From positions 1 through 61,175 of the forward strand of contig NZ_JAHAMK010000029.1 in assembly GCF_018383585.1 (NCBI RefSeq): a stretch of DNA of 61,175 bases. The letters are read 5' to 3'. The position numbers and the translations under genes were made by a program. Position 1 is the stretch's first letter; every line of letters starts with the position of its first letter. The notes beneath the pieces were generated by a model. It had not been told where the DNA came from. It searched no databases and worked only from the letters and a program-made list of their open reading frames with translations. This stretch comes from Microvirga sp. 3-52 (GTDB lineage Bacteria; Pseudomonadota; Alphaproteobacteria; Rhizobiales; Beijerinckiaceae). Of the stretch, positions 9,916 through 18,520 are shown in pieces.

Positions 9916-11253
9916 ATGGCCTCAGCAGCCGAGCAACTTGCGGCAAACATCAATTTCGGCGCCATCGCCAAGGCCGATGAGCTGAAAAAGCGCATCTGGT
10001 TCACCTTGGGCGCTCTCATCGTCTACCGCCTCGGCACCTACATTCCGTTGCCCGGCATCGATCCGGAGGCCCTCCGGCAGAGCTTCCAGGGCGCCAGCGG
10101 CGGTGTGCTCGGCCTCTTCAACATGTTCTCGGGCGGCGCCGTGGAGCGCATGGCGATCTTCGCCCTGAACATCATGCCGTACATCTCGGCCTCGATCATC
10201 GTCCAGCTCCTCACCTCCGTTCTGCCCTCCCTCGAGGCGCTCAAGAAGGAAGGCGAGGCGGGCCGCAAGATCCTGAACCAGTATACCCGCTACCTCACGG
10301 TGTTCCTGGCCGTGTTCCAGTCCTGGGGCATCGCGGTCGGTCTGCAGAGCTCCGGTACCATCGTCCAGGCGCCAGGACCGTTCTTCCTCATCTCGACGGT
10401 CATCACGCTCACGGGCGGAACCATGTTCCTCATGTGGCTCGGCGAGCAGATCACGTCGCGCGGGATCGGCAACGGCACTTCGCTGATCATCTTCGCCGGC
10501 ATCGTGGCCAATCTCCCGTCGGCCATCGCCGGAACCCTCGAGCTCGGCCGTCAGGGCGCGATCTCCACGGGCCTGATCATCGGCGTGATCGTCATGGCGA
10601 TTGCCATCATCTACTTCGTGGTGTTCATGGAGCGCGCGCAGCGCCGTCTTTTGATCAATTATCCAAAGCGCCAGGTCGGCAACCGGATGTATGAGGGCCA
10701 GACCTCGTTCCTGCCGCTCAAGCTGAACACTTCCGGGGTGATTCCTCCGATCTTCGCATCCTCGCTGCTGCTGCTGCCGGCCACCATCGCCAGCTTCCAG
10801 ACCACGACGGACGGCACCGGCATCATCTCCATGCTTACGACCTATCTGGGCCACGGGCGTCCGGCCTACATGTTCATGTACGCGGCGCTGATCGTGTTCT
10901 TCGCCTTCTTCTACACGGCCATCGTGTTCAATCCGACGGAGACGGCGGACAACCTGAAGAAGCAGGGCGGTTTCATCCCGGGTATCCGTCCCGGTGAGCG
11001 CACGGCCGACTTCATCGATCAGGTTCTGACCCGCATCACCGTTCTGGGCGCGGTTTACCTGGTGATCATCTGCCTGATCCCCGAACTGCTGGTCTCTTAT
11101 GCGGCTTTGCCATTCTACTTTGGCGGCACTTCGCTTCTGATCGTGGTGTCTGTTACCATGGACACGGTCGCGCAGGTGCATGGCCATCTCTTGGCTCACC
11201 AGTATGAGGGCCTCGTCAAAAAGGCGAAGCTCAAGGGAGCACGCAGACGCTGA
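9916..11253 (+). CDS. secY: Protein translocase subunit SecY
   Basis: SecY is the membrane channel of the Sec translocon, working with SecE, SecG and SecA. The 445-aa product has the expected ten hydrophobic helices. It has the plug region and family motifs [20 protein letters not shown] near the second helix, [12 protein letters not shown] in the middle, and [20 protein letters not shown] in the cytosolic loop before helix 9. The gene is in its standard place after rplO. A predicted hairpin sits in the spacer upstream, and adk follows after 148 bp. Confidence 0.98.
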   Translation: MASAAEQLAANINFGAIAKADELKKRIWFTLGALIVYRLGTYIPLPGIDPEALRQSFQGASGGVLGLFNMFSGGAVERMAIFALNIMPYISASIIVQLLTSVLPSLEALKKEGEAGRKILNQYTRYLTVFLAVFQSWGIAVGLQSSGTIVQAPGPFFLISTVITLTGGTMFLMWLGEQITSRGIGNGTSLIIFAGIVANLPSAIAGTLELGRQGAISTGLIIGVIVMAIAIIYFVVFMERAQRRLLINYPKRQVGNRMYEGQTSFLPLKLNTSGVIPPIFASSLLLLPATIASFQTTTDGTGIISMLTTYLGHGRPAYMFMYAALIVFFAFFYTAIVFNPTETADNLKKQGGFIPGIRPGERTADFIDQVLTRITVLGAVYLVIICLIPELLVSYAALPFYFGGTSLLIVVSVTMDTVAQVHGHLLAHQYEGLVKKAKLKGARRR

Positions 11254-11401
11254 AGTATTTTTCCGCGCAACAGGTCCGGTTCGCGGCAGACTTCGCGGGG
11301 CAAAACGGAAAAAGAGAACTGGCTCCCGCGAGGGGGCAGCTCTAAAGATTGAATCATCTCGCCAGAAGGCGGGTAAACTCGACGAAGTCAGGGGGACGTC
11401 G

Positions 11402-11983
11402 ATGAGGATCATCCTGCTGGGGCCGCCGGGGGCCGGAAAAGGCACTCAGGCTGTGCGTCTGGTCGAAAGGCTGGGGATTCCGCAGCTTTCGACCGGCGAC
11501 ATGCTCCGCGCAGCCGTGGCTGCCGGCACGCCGATCGGTCTCAAGGCCAAGGCTGTCATGGACCGGGGCGACCTGGTATCCGATGACATCGTCGTCGGGA
11601 TCATCGCCGACCGAATCGAGGAGCAGGACGCCAAGAGCGGCTTTATCCTCGACGGCTTCCCGCGGACCGTGGCCCAGGCCGAGGCCTTCGATGCCATGCT
11701 GGCGGCCAAGGGCATCAAGCTGGATGCGGTCATCGAGTTCAAGGTGAACGAGGCCGAGCTGGTTGACCGTATCGTTAAGCGGGCTCAGGAAACCGAAGCC
11801 CGCGGTGAGCCGGTCCGCAAGGACGACAATCCCGACGTGTTCAAGACCCGGCTCGAGGCCTATCGAAAACAAACGGCCCCGCTTTCGGCCTATTACGAGA
11901 GCAAGGGCATGTTGAAGACGGTCGATGGCATGAAGCCCATCGATGATGTGACTGAGGCGGTCAGGGGAATCCTGGGTCGCTGA
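11402..11983 (+). CDS. adk: Adenylate kinase (short form)
   Basis: Adenylate kinase interconverts ATP + AMP and 2 ADP. I start at ATG 11402 ([17 protein letters not shown]), giving 193 aa; the open frame extends back into secY without similarity. The P-loop GPPGAGKGT (residues 7-15), the AMP-site STGDMLRAA and the [10 protein letters not shown] motif are intact. The lid is the short form without a zinc-binding Cys set, typical of alphaproteobacteria. Position between secY and rpsM is conserved in the class. Confidence 0.97.
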   Translation: MRIILLGPPGAGKGTQAVRLVERLGIPQLSTGDMLRAAVAAGTPIGLKAKAVMDRGDLVSDDIVVGIIADRIEEQDAKSGFILDGFPRTVAQAEAFDAMLAAKGIKLDAVIEFKVNEAELVDRIVKRAQETEARGEPVRKDDNPDVFKTRLEAYRKQTAPLSAYYESKGMLKTVDGMKPIDDVTEAVRGILGR

Positions 11984-11995
11984 AGGGCAGGGGAC

Positions 11996-12024
11996 TTGAC
12001 GGACGGGTTAATTTCCGTTAGGGG
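11996..12024 (+). promoter_or_regulatory. Candidate promoter upstream of rpsM
   Basis: TTGACG (11996-12001) is a near-perfect -35 hexamer, followed after 17 bp by TAGGGG (12019-12024), a poor -10. The site lies just after the adk stop in a 194-bp spacer, where a promoter for the alpha operon would be expected. A 15-base string just before it (TGAAGGGCAGGGGAC at 11981) recurs in the rplN leader at 5428. Confidence 0.35.
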
Positions 12025-12177
12025 CAAGCTCTTGCACAAGAACCTGCATATCCAGAGGGCTTCATGAGAGGCCGCTCTGGATTGTTGTGTTTCGCATAAG
12101 CCCGCGCAGGGGCCGGCCTCCACCGGACGCGCGATAACCAAAACCCGAAGCATTTGCTTCCTACATGGAGATGGACG

Positions 12178-12546
12178 ATGGCCCGTATTGCAGGCGTCAA
12201 TATCCCGACCGCCAAGCGCGTAGTGATTGCGCTTCAGTATATCCACGGCATTGGCCCCAAGAAGGCCCAGGAGATCGTCGAGAAGGTCAACATCCCGGCC
12301 GAGCGCCGCGTGAACCAGCTGACCGACGCCGAGGTTCTGGCCATCCGCGAGACGATCGACCGCGACTACATCGTGGAAGGCGATCTGCGCCGCGAAGTGT
12401 CCATGAACATCAAGCGCCTGATGGATCTCGCCGCTTACCGTGGCCTGCGCCATCGCCGCAGCCTGCCCGTCCGCGGCCAGCGCACCCACACGAACGCTCG
12501 CACCCGCAAGGGCAAGTCCAAGCCGATCGCCGGCAAGAAGAAGTGA
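12178..12546 (+). CDS. rpsM: 30S ribosomal protein S13
   Basis: S13 forms head bridges to the 50S subunit and contacts P-site tRNA. I start at ATG 12178 ([20 protein letters not shown]), with GGAG about 8 bp upstream, giving 122 aa. The helix-two-turn-helix [17 protein letters not shown] and the basic tail [15 protein letters not shown] are intact. It is the first gene of the alpha block. The next gene, rpsK, is unusually far away (165 bp) because of an intervening repeat element. Confidence 0.97.
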   Translation: MARIAGVNIPTAKRVVIALQYIHGIGPKKAQEIVEKVNIPAERRVNQLTDAEVLAIRETIDRDYIVEGDLRREVSMNIKRLMDLAAYRGLRHRRSLPVRGQRTHTNARTRKGKSKPIAGKKK

Positions 12547-12551
12547 TCGTA

Positions 12552-12654
12552 GGGCGGTCTGCCGCCCAAGATCATCCCCGGGCCTGACCCGGGAAGCTTG
12601 TGCCGAGTCCGGCGCCAGAATTCGAACACCATGGCCGGGGCAAGTCCGGCCATG
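12552..12654 (+). repeat. Palindromic repeat inside the alpha ribosomal operon
   Basis: Three palindromes are stacked in the rpsM-rpsK spacer: GGGCGG/CCGCCC (12552-12567), CCCGGG-5nt-CCCGGG (12577-12593), and CATGGCCGG/CCGGCCATG (12630-12654). The last matches the right half of the CCGG palindrome family found in six other spacers of this window. The T-run of a terminator is absent. The element interrupts a pair of genes that are usually adjacent. Confidence 0.75.
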
Positions 12655-12711
12655 ACAAAGTTGAAACTCCCGAGCGCCTGGAACGACGGGCGCGCTTGAA
12701 GGATCTTTGGA

Positions 12712-13101
12712 ATGGCTAAAGAAGCTACCCGCGTCCGCCGCCGCGAACGCAAGAACATCGTTTCCGGCGTGGCGCATGTGAACGCCTCGTTCAACAACAC
12801 CATGATCACCATCACCGATGCCCAGGGCAACACGATCTCCTGGTCCTCGGCTGGCGCCATGGGTTTCAAGGGTTCGCGTAAGTCGACCCCGTATGCGGCG
12901 CAGATCGCCGCTGAAGATGCGGCCCGCAAGGCTTCGGAGCACGGAATGCGCACCCTCGAGGTCGAGGTGTCGGGTCCCGGCTCCGGCCGTGAGTCTGCTC
13001 TGCGTGCCCTTCAGTCGGCCGGCTTCACTGTCACTTCGATCCGTGACGTGACGCCGATCCCGCACAATGGCTGCCGCCCGCGCAAGCGTCGCCGCGTCTA
13101 A
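12712..13101 (+). CDS. rpsK: 30S ribosomal protein S11
   Basis: S11 is part of the 30S platform lining the E site. The 129-aa product has [40 protein letters not shown] and the C-terminal [16 protein letters not shown] signature. It lies between the repeat-bearing 165-bp spacer after rpsM and a 94-bp spacer with a perfect hairpin before rpoA, both longer than usual. Confidence 0.98.
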   Translation: MAKEATRVRRRERKNIVSGVAHVNASFNNTMITITDAQGNTISWSSAGAMGFKGSRKSTPYAAQIAAEDAARKASEHGMRTLEVEVSGPGSGRESALRALQSAGFTVTSIRDVTPIPHNGCRPRKRRRV

Positions 13102-13110
13102 GGTTATCCG

Positions 13111-13134
13111 GCGCGTGGGTCTCCACCCACGCGC
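13111..13134 (+). terminator. Perfect 10-bp hairpin between rpsK and rpoA
   Basis: GCGCGTGGGT (13111-13120) and ACCCACGCGC (13125-13134) are perfectly complementary around a CTCC loop. The downstream sequence GTTCCGGTTTAAA has only a weak T-run, and flanking CCGG pieces can extend the stem. It could act as a partial terminator, an RNA processing stop or a mRNA stabiliser separating ribosomal genes from rpoA. Confidence 0.5.
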
Positions 13135-13195
13135 GTTCCGGTTTAAAGGGCTGGTCCAAAACCTCCCTTCAAGCCGTACCTCATGAGGTGTGGTT

Positions 13196-14212
13196 GTGAT
13201 CCAAAAGAATTGGCAAGAGCTGATTAAGCCGAACAAGCTTGAAGTTGCCCCCGGCGATGATCCGAAGCGTATTGCGACGGTCGTTGCGGAGCCGCTCGAG
13301 CGTGGCTTCGGCACGACGCTCGGCAACTCGCTGCGCCGGGTCCTCCTGTCGTCGCTCCAGGGCGCGGCAGTGACGGCGGTCCATATCGACGGCGTGCTGC
13401 ACGAGTTCTCGTCCATCCCGGGCGTCCGCGAGGACGTGACCGACATCGTCCTCAACGTGAAGACGATCGCCATCAAGATGCAGAGCGAGGGCGCGAAGCG
13501 CATGACGCTCCGCAAGACCGGCCCGGGCGCCGTCACCGCTGGCGACATCAACACGGTCGGCGACGTGCAGATCCTGAACCCCGAGCTCGTGCTCTGCACC
13601 CTCGACGAGGGCGCCGAGATCCGCATGGAGTTCACGGTCGATACCGGCAAGGGTTACGTTCCCGCCGAGCGCAACCGCACCGAGGACGCCCCGATCGGCC
13701 TGATCCCGGTCGATTCGCTCTACAGCCCGGTGAAGAAGGTCTCCTATCGCATCGAGAACACCCGCGAGGGTCAGATTCTCGACTACGACAAGCTGATCAT
13801 GACGGTCGAGACCAACGGTGCCGTGACGCCTGAGGATGCCGTGGCCTATGCCGCCCGCATCCTGCAGGACCAGCTCCAGGTCTTCGTCAACTTCGAAGAG
13901 CCGCGTAAGGAAGAGGCTGCCGCTGCCGCGCCGCAGCTGCCGTTCAACCCGGCGCTCCTCAAGAAGGTGGACGAGCTCGAGCTGTCGGTCCGTTCGGCCA
14001 ACTGCCTGAAGAACGACAACATCGTCTATATCGGTGACCTCATCCAGAAGTCCGAGGCGGAAATGCTCCGCACCCCGAACTTCGGCCGCAAGTCGCTCAA
14101 CGAGATCAAGGAAGTTCTCGCCGGCATGGGCCTGCACCTCGGCATGGACGTGCCGGGCTGGCCGCCGGAGAACATCGAAGACCTCGCGAAGCGCTTCGAA
14201 GAGCACTACTGA
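13196..14212 (+). CDS. rpoA: RNA polymerase alpha subunit
   Basis: The alpha subunit dimerises to nucleate RNA polymerase and contacts activators and UP elements. I start at GTG 13196 ([20 protein letters not shown]), with GAGG 7 bp upstream, because rhizobial proteins begin this way; an in-frame GTG at 13190 is the alternative. The product is 338 aa. The N-terminal dimerisation domain shows [20 protein letters not shown]. The C-terminal DNA-binding domain shows [20 protein letters not shown] and [14 protein letters not shown]. Confidence 0.96.
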   Translation: MIQKNWQELIKPNKLEVAPGDDPKRIATVVAEPLERGFGTTLGNSLRRVLLSSLQGAAVTAVHIDGVLHEFSSIPGVREDVTDIVLNVKTIAIKMQSEGAKRMTLRKTGPGAVTAGDINTVGDVQILNPELVLCTLDEGAEIRMEFTVDTGKGYVPAERNRTEDAPIGLIPVDSLYSPVKKVSYRIENTREGQILDYDKLIMTVETNGAVTPEDAVAYAARILQDQLQVFVNFEEPRKEEAAAAAPQLPFNPALLKKVDELELSVRSANCLKNDNIVYIGDLIQKSEAEMLRTPNFGRKSLNEIKEVLAGMGLHLGMDVPGWPPENIEDLAKRFEEHY

Positions 14213-14334
14213 GTTTGTTGAAGCCGCCTTTCATTCGGAAGTCGGCTTCAAACCTGCCCCCCCCCGCCAACAGGGGATCATAAGAGAGACGGCCGTACCT
14301 TGGCACGGCGGCCGTAAAATCAAGGAGAAAGCCA

Positions 14335-14757
14335 ATGCGTCACGGATTCAGTGGTCGTCGCTTCAACCGCACGACAGAACACCGCAAGGCCATGTTCGCC
14401 AATATGGCGGCTGCGCTGATCAAGCACGAGCAGATCGTCACGACCCTGCCGAAGGCGAAGGACCTGCGTCCGGTCGTCGAGAAGCTGATCACCCTCGGCA
14501 AGCGCGGTGACCTGCATGCCCGCCGCCAGGCCATGTCCAAACTGCGCGACGAGACGATGGTCAAGAAGCTCTTCGACGTGCTGGGCAAGCGCTACCAGGA
14601 CCGCAACGGCGGCTATACCCGCGTCCTCAAGGCCGGCTTCCGTTATGGCGACAACGCCCCGCTGGCCGTGATCGAGTTCGTCGACCGTGATGTCGATGCG
14701 CGCGGCCGGGATTCGGGCCCGACCATGAAGGACGAGCTCGTCGAGGCAGCCGAGTAA
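14335..14757 (+). CDS. rplQ: 50S ribosomal protein L17
   Basis: L17 sits near the tunnel exit. The 140-aa product begins [20 protein letters not shown] and continues with [20 protein letters not shown], both diagnostic; the domain ends at [20 protein letters not shown] followed by a short acidic tail. It is the last gene of the ribosomal cluster. AAGGAGAAAGCC precedes ATG, and a strong terminator follows. Confidence 0.98.
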   Translation: MRHGFSGRRFNRTTEHRKAMFANMAAALIKHEQIVTTLPKAKDLRPVVEKLITLGKRGDLHARRQAMSKLRDETMVKKLFDVLGKRYQDRNGGYTRVLKAGFRYGDNAPLAVIEFVDRDVDARGRDSGPTMKDELVEAAE

Positions 14758-14797
14758 GCTCTCGGCTCCGAGGCTCTCGGCTCTAAGGGTTTCATCC

Positions 14798-14827
14798 AGG
14801 GCGGTCTTCGGGCCGCCCTTTTTGTTT
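14798..14827 (+). terminator. Intrinsic terminator of the ribosomal cluster
   Basis: AGGGCGGTC (14798-14806) and GGCCGCCCT (14811-14819) form a 9-bp stem with one T-G pair and a TTCG tetraloop, followed by TTTTTGTTT. This is a textbook rho-independent terminator 40 bp after the rplQ stop and should end transcription of the alpha block. Confidence 0.9.
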
Positions 14828-14853
14828 GAAACGGTCGGCGGACCTAACGCTGC

Positions 14854-14880
14854 GGAACTTGGTATTTCGGGTTCTGCGTT
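14854..14880 (+). promoter_or_regulatory. Candidate EcfG-type stress promoter before the protease gene
   Basis: GGAAC (14854-14858) and CGTT (14877-14880) resemble the -35 and -10 of the alphaproteobacterial general-stress sigma factor EcfG. The spacer is 18 bp, whereas 16-17 bp is usual, so the match is imperfect. It lies 38 bp before the DegP-type protease start, a gene often under envelope or general stress control. Confidence 0.3.
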
Positions 14881-14918
14881 TTATCGAAAGACGTCGCTGA
14901 ACAAAGGATTCGCCGATT

Positions 14919-16325
14919 ATGCGCTTTTCGCCGTTTCGCCTGTCATTGGCCGCTGCCCTGTTGGCTCTCGGAGCGGCGGGAGCACAGGCTCAGACCCAGC
15001 GCGTCGTCCCGGACAGCAAGGCGCAGGTCCAGCTCTCCTTCGCGCCTGTCGTGCGCCAGACAGCGGGATCCGTCGTCAACGTCTATGCCACTCGCTCGGA
15101 GCGCCGGCAGAACGCCGCCATGGAAGAGTATTTCCGGCGCTTCTTCGGCGACAATGCCCCGGGGGTGCCCCGCGGGCGGTCCCAGAGCTCCCTCGGCTCC
15201 GGCGTCATCGTCGATCCCTCCGGCCTCGTGATCACGAACAACCACGTGATCGAGAACATGAACGAGGTGAAGGTTGCCCTCGCCGACCGACGCGAATTCG
15301 CCGCTGACATCCTGCTGCGCGACCCACGCACAGACATCGCGGTGCTGAAGCTGAAGGACGCTTCCAACCTCCAGGCGGTCGAACTCGGCGATTCCGAGTC
15401 CCTGCAGGTCGGCGACCTCGTGCTTGCCATCGGCAATCCCTTCGGCGTCGGCCAGACGGTCACGCAGGGCATCGTTTCGGCCCTGGCCCGCACCCAGGTC
15501 GGAATCTCCGACTACCAGTTCTTCATCCAGACCGATGCGGCCATCAATCCGGGCAATTCGGGCGGTGCCCTCATCGACATGAACGGCCGCGTGGTCGGCA
15601 TCAACACGGCGATCTACTCCCGGTCCGGAGGCAGCATCGGCATCGGCTTCGCCGTTCCCTCGAGCATGGTCAGGGTGGTGCTGAACTCGGCCCGGGGCGG
15701 TGCGAAGAATGTGGTCCGGCCTTGGCTGGGCGCGCGCCTTCAGCCGGTAGACGGCGACATCGCCAGCGGCCTTGGCCTGGAGCGCCCGACGGGCGTTCTG
15801 GTGACGGCGGTCTACGACAAGGGACCGGCGGCGGAGGCCGGCCTCAAGCGGGGCGATGCGATCCTGTCGGTCGACGGGCAGCCGGTCGATAACCCGGATT
15901 CCTTCGGCTATCGCTTTACACTGAAGGGGACGCAGGGACAGGCTCCTCTCACCGTGCTTCGGGGCGGCAAGCAGACGACCATTCAGGTCAAGCTGATGCC
16001 CCCGCCGGAGAACCCGCCGCGGGATCCGGTCCGCGGCCGGACCCGGACGCCGTTCGCCGGTGCGACGCTGGTGAACATGTCGCCCGCGGTCGCCGACGAG
16101 CTGCAGATCGATATCGCGGATGACGGGGTGGTCGTCGCGGACCTGGACGAGCGCAGCGTCGCCGCCAGCGTGGGCTTCGAGAAAGGCGATCAGATTGTCG
16201 CCATCAACGGCGAGCGTCTGGCGTCCACGAAAGACGCGGAGCGCGTCATCGACCGGAACCGCGGCTATTGGGAGATCACCGTCAGCCGGGGTGGAAGGGT
16301 CTTCACCACGGTGCTCGGTCGGTGA
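14919..16325 (+). CDS. degP: DegP/HtrA-type periplasmic serine protease
   Basis: This is a Do-family protease that degrades or chaperones misfolded envelope proteins. The 468-aa protein has a Sec signal peptide (residues 1-25, cleavage after AQA). It has a trypsin-like domain with the triad His109 (TNNHVIE), Asp139 (DPRTDIAVLK) and Ser214 (NPGNSGGAL), and two PDZ domains at about 260-350 and 370-460. All catalytic residues are present. The GTG of the next GNAT gene overlaps its stop. Possible EcfG-type regulation is noted upstream. The subtype (DegP, DegQ or DegS-like) is not decided. Confidence 0.93.
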   Translation: MRFSPFRLSLAAALLALGAAGAQAQTQRVVPDSKAQVQLSFAPVVRQTAGSVVNVYATRSERRQNAAMEEYFRRFFGDNAPGVPRGRSQSSLGSGVIVDPSGLVITNNHVIENMNEVKVALADRREFAADILLRDPRTDIAVLKLKDASNLQAVELGDSESLQVGDLVLAIGNPFGVGQTVTQGIVSALARTQVGISDYQFFIQTDAAINPGNSGGALIDMNGRVVGINTAIYSRSGGSIGIGFAVPSSMVRVVLNSARGGAKNVVRPWLGARLQPVDGDIASGLGLERPTGVLVTAVYDKGPAAEAGLKRGDAILSVDGQPVDNPDSFGYRFTLKGTQGQAPLTVLRGGKQTTIQVKLMPPPENPPRDPVRGRTRTPFAGATLVNMSPAVADELQIDIADDGVVVADLDERSVAASVGFEKGDQIVAINGERLASTKDAERVIDRNRGYWEITVSRGGRVFTTVLGR

Positions 16326-16768
16326 GCGCCTGGAGCATTTCGAACGAGCTGTCGCCGAGGGATATCGAGACCGCCCATCGCTGGATTTCAGCAGAGAGCT
16401 ACTGGGCAAAGGGCCTCCCACGGGACATCTTCGAGCGCTCCGTCCGGCACTCTCTGTGTTTCTGCCTGCACGATGCCGCCGGGGATCTGCGCGGCTTCGC
16501 CCGGGTCGTCACCGACCGGGCCACCTTTGCTTACCTGTGCGATGTCTTCGTCTGCCCGTCCGTGAGGGGGCAAGGGGCCGGAAAAGGCCTGGTCCAGGCG
16601 GCCATGGAGCATCCGGACCTTCAGCTCCTCCGGCGCTGGATGCTGGTGACGCGGGATGCCCACAGGCTTTATGAACCGTTCGGCTTCAAAGCCCCTGAAA
16701 ATCCTGAGAGACTGATGGTTCGGCTGGACCCTGATGTCTATGCGCGCTTGAGTTCCAGAGATCCATGA
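16322..16768 (+). CDS. GNAT-family N-acetyltransferase
   Basis: This probable acetyl-CoA-dependent acetyltransferase is 148 aa from the GTG at 16322, which overlaps the protease stop (GTGA). The open frame continues upstream inside the protease gene, but without family similarity. The GNAT core is visible as DVFVCPSVRGQGAGKGLVQA (the acetyl-CoA-binding V-x-P-x-x-RG-x-G-x-G-x-x-L motif), followed by LVTRDAHRLYEPFGF. The substrate is unknown. It is sandwiched by overlaps between the protease and rarA (ATGA), so the three are likely one transcript. Confidence 0.85.
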   Translation: MSAWSISNELSPRDIETAHRWISAESYWAKGLPRDIFERSVRHSLCFCLHDAAGDLRGFARVVTDRATFAYLCDVFVCPSVRGQGAGKGLVQAAMEHPDLQLLRRWMLVTRDAHRLYEPFGFKAPENPERLMVRLDPDVYARLSSRDP

Positions 16769-18087
16769 GCGACCTGTTTTCATCTGCCGGCCTCGACCAG
16801 AACGCGCCCCGCCCACTGGCTGACAGGATGCGGCCCACTCAACTGTCCGAAGTTGTCGGCCAGGACCACCTCGTCGGGACGGACGGCATCCTGACCCGGC
16901 TCATCGCGTCCAAGACCTTAGGGTCTCTGATCTTCTGGGGTCCGCCCGGCACCGGCAAGACCACCGTCGCGCGTCTGCTCGCGCACGAGACGGATCTTCA
17001 CTTCGAGCAGATCTCGGCAATCTTCTCAGGCGTGGCGGATCTCAAGAAGGTCTTCGAGGCGGCTCGCCATCGCCGCTCGATCGGCAAGGGCACGCTGCTC
17101 TTCGTCGACGAGATCCATCGCTTCAATCGCGCCCAGCTCGACGCCTTCCTGCCGGTCATGGAAGACGGCACCATCACTCTGGTAGGCGCTACCACGGAAA
17201 ATCCGTCCTTCGAATTGAATGCCGCGCTTCTCTCACGTGCCCGCGTGCTGCTCTTCAAGTCACTTGACGAGTCGGCCATTGGGCAGATCCTGGCTCGCGC
17301 CGAGGAGATCACTGGGAAAAGCCTGCCGCTCGAAGAGGAGGCGAGGGCGTCCCTCGTGCGCATGGCGGATGGCGACGGACGAGCGGTCCTGACGCTCGCC
17401 GAAGAGGTCTGGCGCTCGGCCAAGCCCGACGAGGTTTTCGATGCGGAGCAGTTGCAGGAGATCATCCAGCGGCGCGCGCCCATCTATGACAAGGGGCAGG
17501 AGGGCCATTACAACCTCATCTCCGCCCTGCATAAAACCATCCGCGGGTCCGATCCGGATGCGGCGCTCTATTACCTGACCCGCATGTTGGACGCGGGCGA
17601 AGACCGGCTCTTCATCGCCCGCCGGCTGGTGCGGGCGGCAGTGGAGGATATCGGCATGGCCGATCCGCAGGCGCTCGTCATCGCCAATGCGGCCAAGGAC
17701 GCCTTCGACTTCCTCGGCTCGCCGGAGGGGGAACTCGCCCTTGCTCAGGCCGCCGTCTATCTCGCCACCGCGCCCAAATCGAATGCGCTCTACACCGCCT
17801 ACAAGGCCGCCACGCGAGTGGCGAAGGAGCACGGCTCCCTGATGCCGCCGAAGACGATCCTGAACGCACCGACCAAGCTCATGAAGCAGATCGGCTACGG
17901 CGAGAGCTATGCTTACGACCATGACGAGCCCGATGCCTTCTCGGGCCAGGATTACTGGCCCGAGAAGCTGGGTCGGCAGGAGTTCTACGAGCCGGTGGAC
18001 CGCGGGTTCGAGCGAGAGATCAGGAAGCGGCTGGATTGGTGGGAGAGGCTGCGGCGTGATCGGCGTGGCGAGGACGAGCAGGGATAA
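16765..18087 (+). CDS. rarA: Replication-associated recombination protein A (RarA/MgsA)
   Basis: RarA is an AAA+ ATPase of the clamp-loader/RuvB/WRNIP1 group that acts at stalled replication forks. The 440-aa product has RPTQLSEVVGQDHLVG at the N-terminus, Walker A GPPGTGKTT (about residues 59-67) and Walker B LLFVDEIHRF. It also has sensor 1 in LVGATTENPSFELN and the MgsA C-terminal tetramerisation region with YLATAPKSNALYTAYK. Length is normal. It overlaps the GNAT gene by 4 bp, and crcB follows after 3 bp. Confidence 0.96.
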   Translation: MSDLFSSAGLDQNAPRPLADRMRPTQLSEVVGQDHLVGTDGILTRLIASKTLGSLIFWGPPGTGKTTVARLLAHETDLHFEQISAIFSGVADLKKVFEAARHRRSIGKGTLLFVDEIHRFNRAQLDAFLPVMEDGTITLVGATTENPSFELNAALLSRARVLLFKSLDESAIGQILARAEEITGKSLPLEEEARASLVRMADGDGRAVLTLAEEVWRSAKPDEVFDAEQLQEIIQRRAPIYDKGQEGHYNLISALHKTIRGSDPDAALYYLTRMLDAGEDRLFIARRLVRAAVEDIGMADPQALVIANAAKDAFDFLGSPEGELALAQAAVYLATAPKSNALYTAYKAATRVAKEHGSLMPPKTILNAPTKLMKQIGYGESYAYDHDEPDAFSGQDYWPEKLGRQEFYEPVDRGFEREIRKRLDWWERLRRDRRGEDEQG

Positions 18088-18090
18088 TCC

Positions 18091-18477
18091 ATGAAGTCCT
18101 ATCTCCTGGTCTTCCTCGGCGCCGGGATCGGCGGTGCTCTCCGCCATGGGGTGAATGTCGGCTGCGCCCGCATGTGCGGAACGGCCTTTCCGTGGGGAAC
18201 GCCCACGGTGAATGTGGTGGGCTCGTTGATCATGGGAGCCATTGCCGGATGGCTTGCCTCCAAGGCGGGCGAGGCGTGGAGCCAGTCCCTGCGGCTCTTC
18301 CTCACCACCGGGATCCTCGGCGGGTTCACGACCTTCTCGGCCTTTTCCCTCGATGCGGTGCTGATCTGGGAGCGGGGGCAGGGCGGGCTTGCCGCAACCT
18401 ATGTGGCTGCTTCGGTCCTTCTCTCCATTGCCGGATTGGTCGCCGGGCTCTGCCTTGCCCGGGCGATCACGGCTTAA
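18091..18477 (+). CDS. crcB: Fluoride ion channel CrcB/Fluc
   Basis: CrcB/Fluc dimers export fluoride across the inner membrane. The 128-aa protein has four hydrophobic helices with the family motifs GAGIGGALRHG in helix 1, NVVGSLIMG in helix 2 and GILGGFTTFSAFSLD in helix 3 (the Phe-box and Na+-binding region). No fluoride riboswitch is evident in the 3-bp gap to rarA, so expression is probably driven from upstream. Confidence 0.95.
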   Translation: MKSYLLVFLGAGIGGALRHGVNVGCARMCGTAFPWGTPTVNVVGSLIMGAIAGWLASKAGEAWSQSLRLFLTTGILGGFTTFSAFSLDAVLIWERGQGGLAATYVAASVLLSIAGLVAGLCLARAITA

Positions 18478-18520
18478 ACCTCGATTGCCGCCTGCGCGGC
18501 GCTCTGGTACCCACTGTCTC

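Noticed and set aside
14822..15307. A frame overlapping the start of the DegP-type protease in another reading frame
   Set aside because: The protease frame has a signal peptide and catalytic motifs; the other frame has neither.
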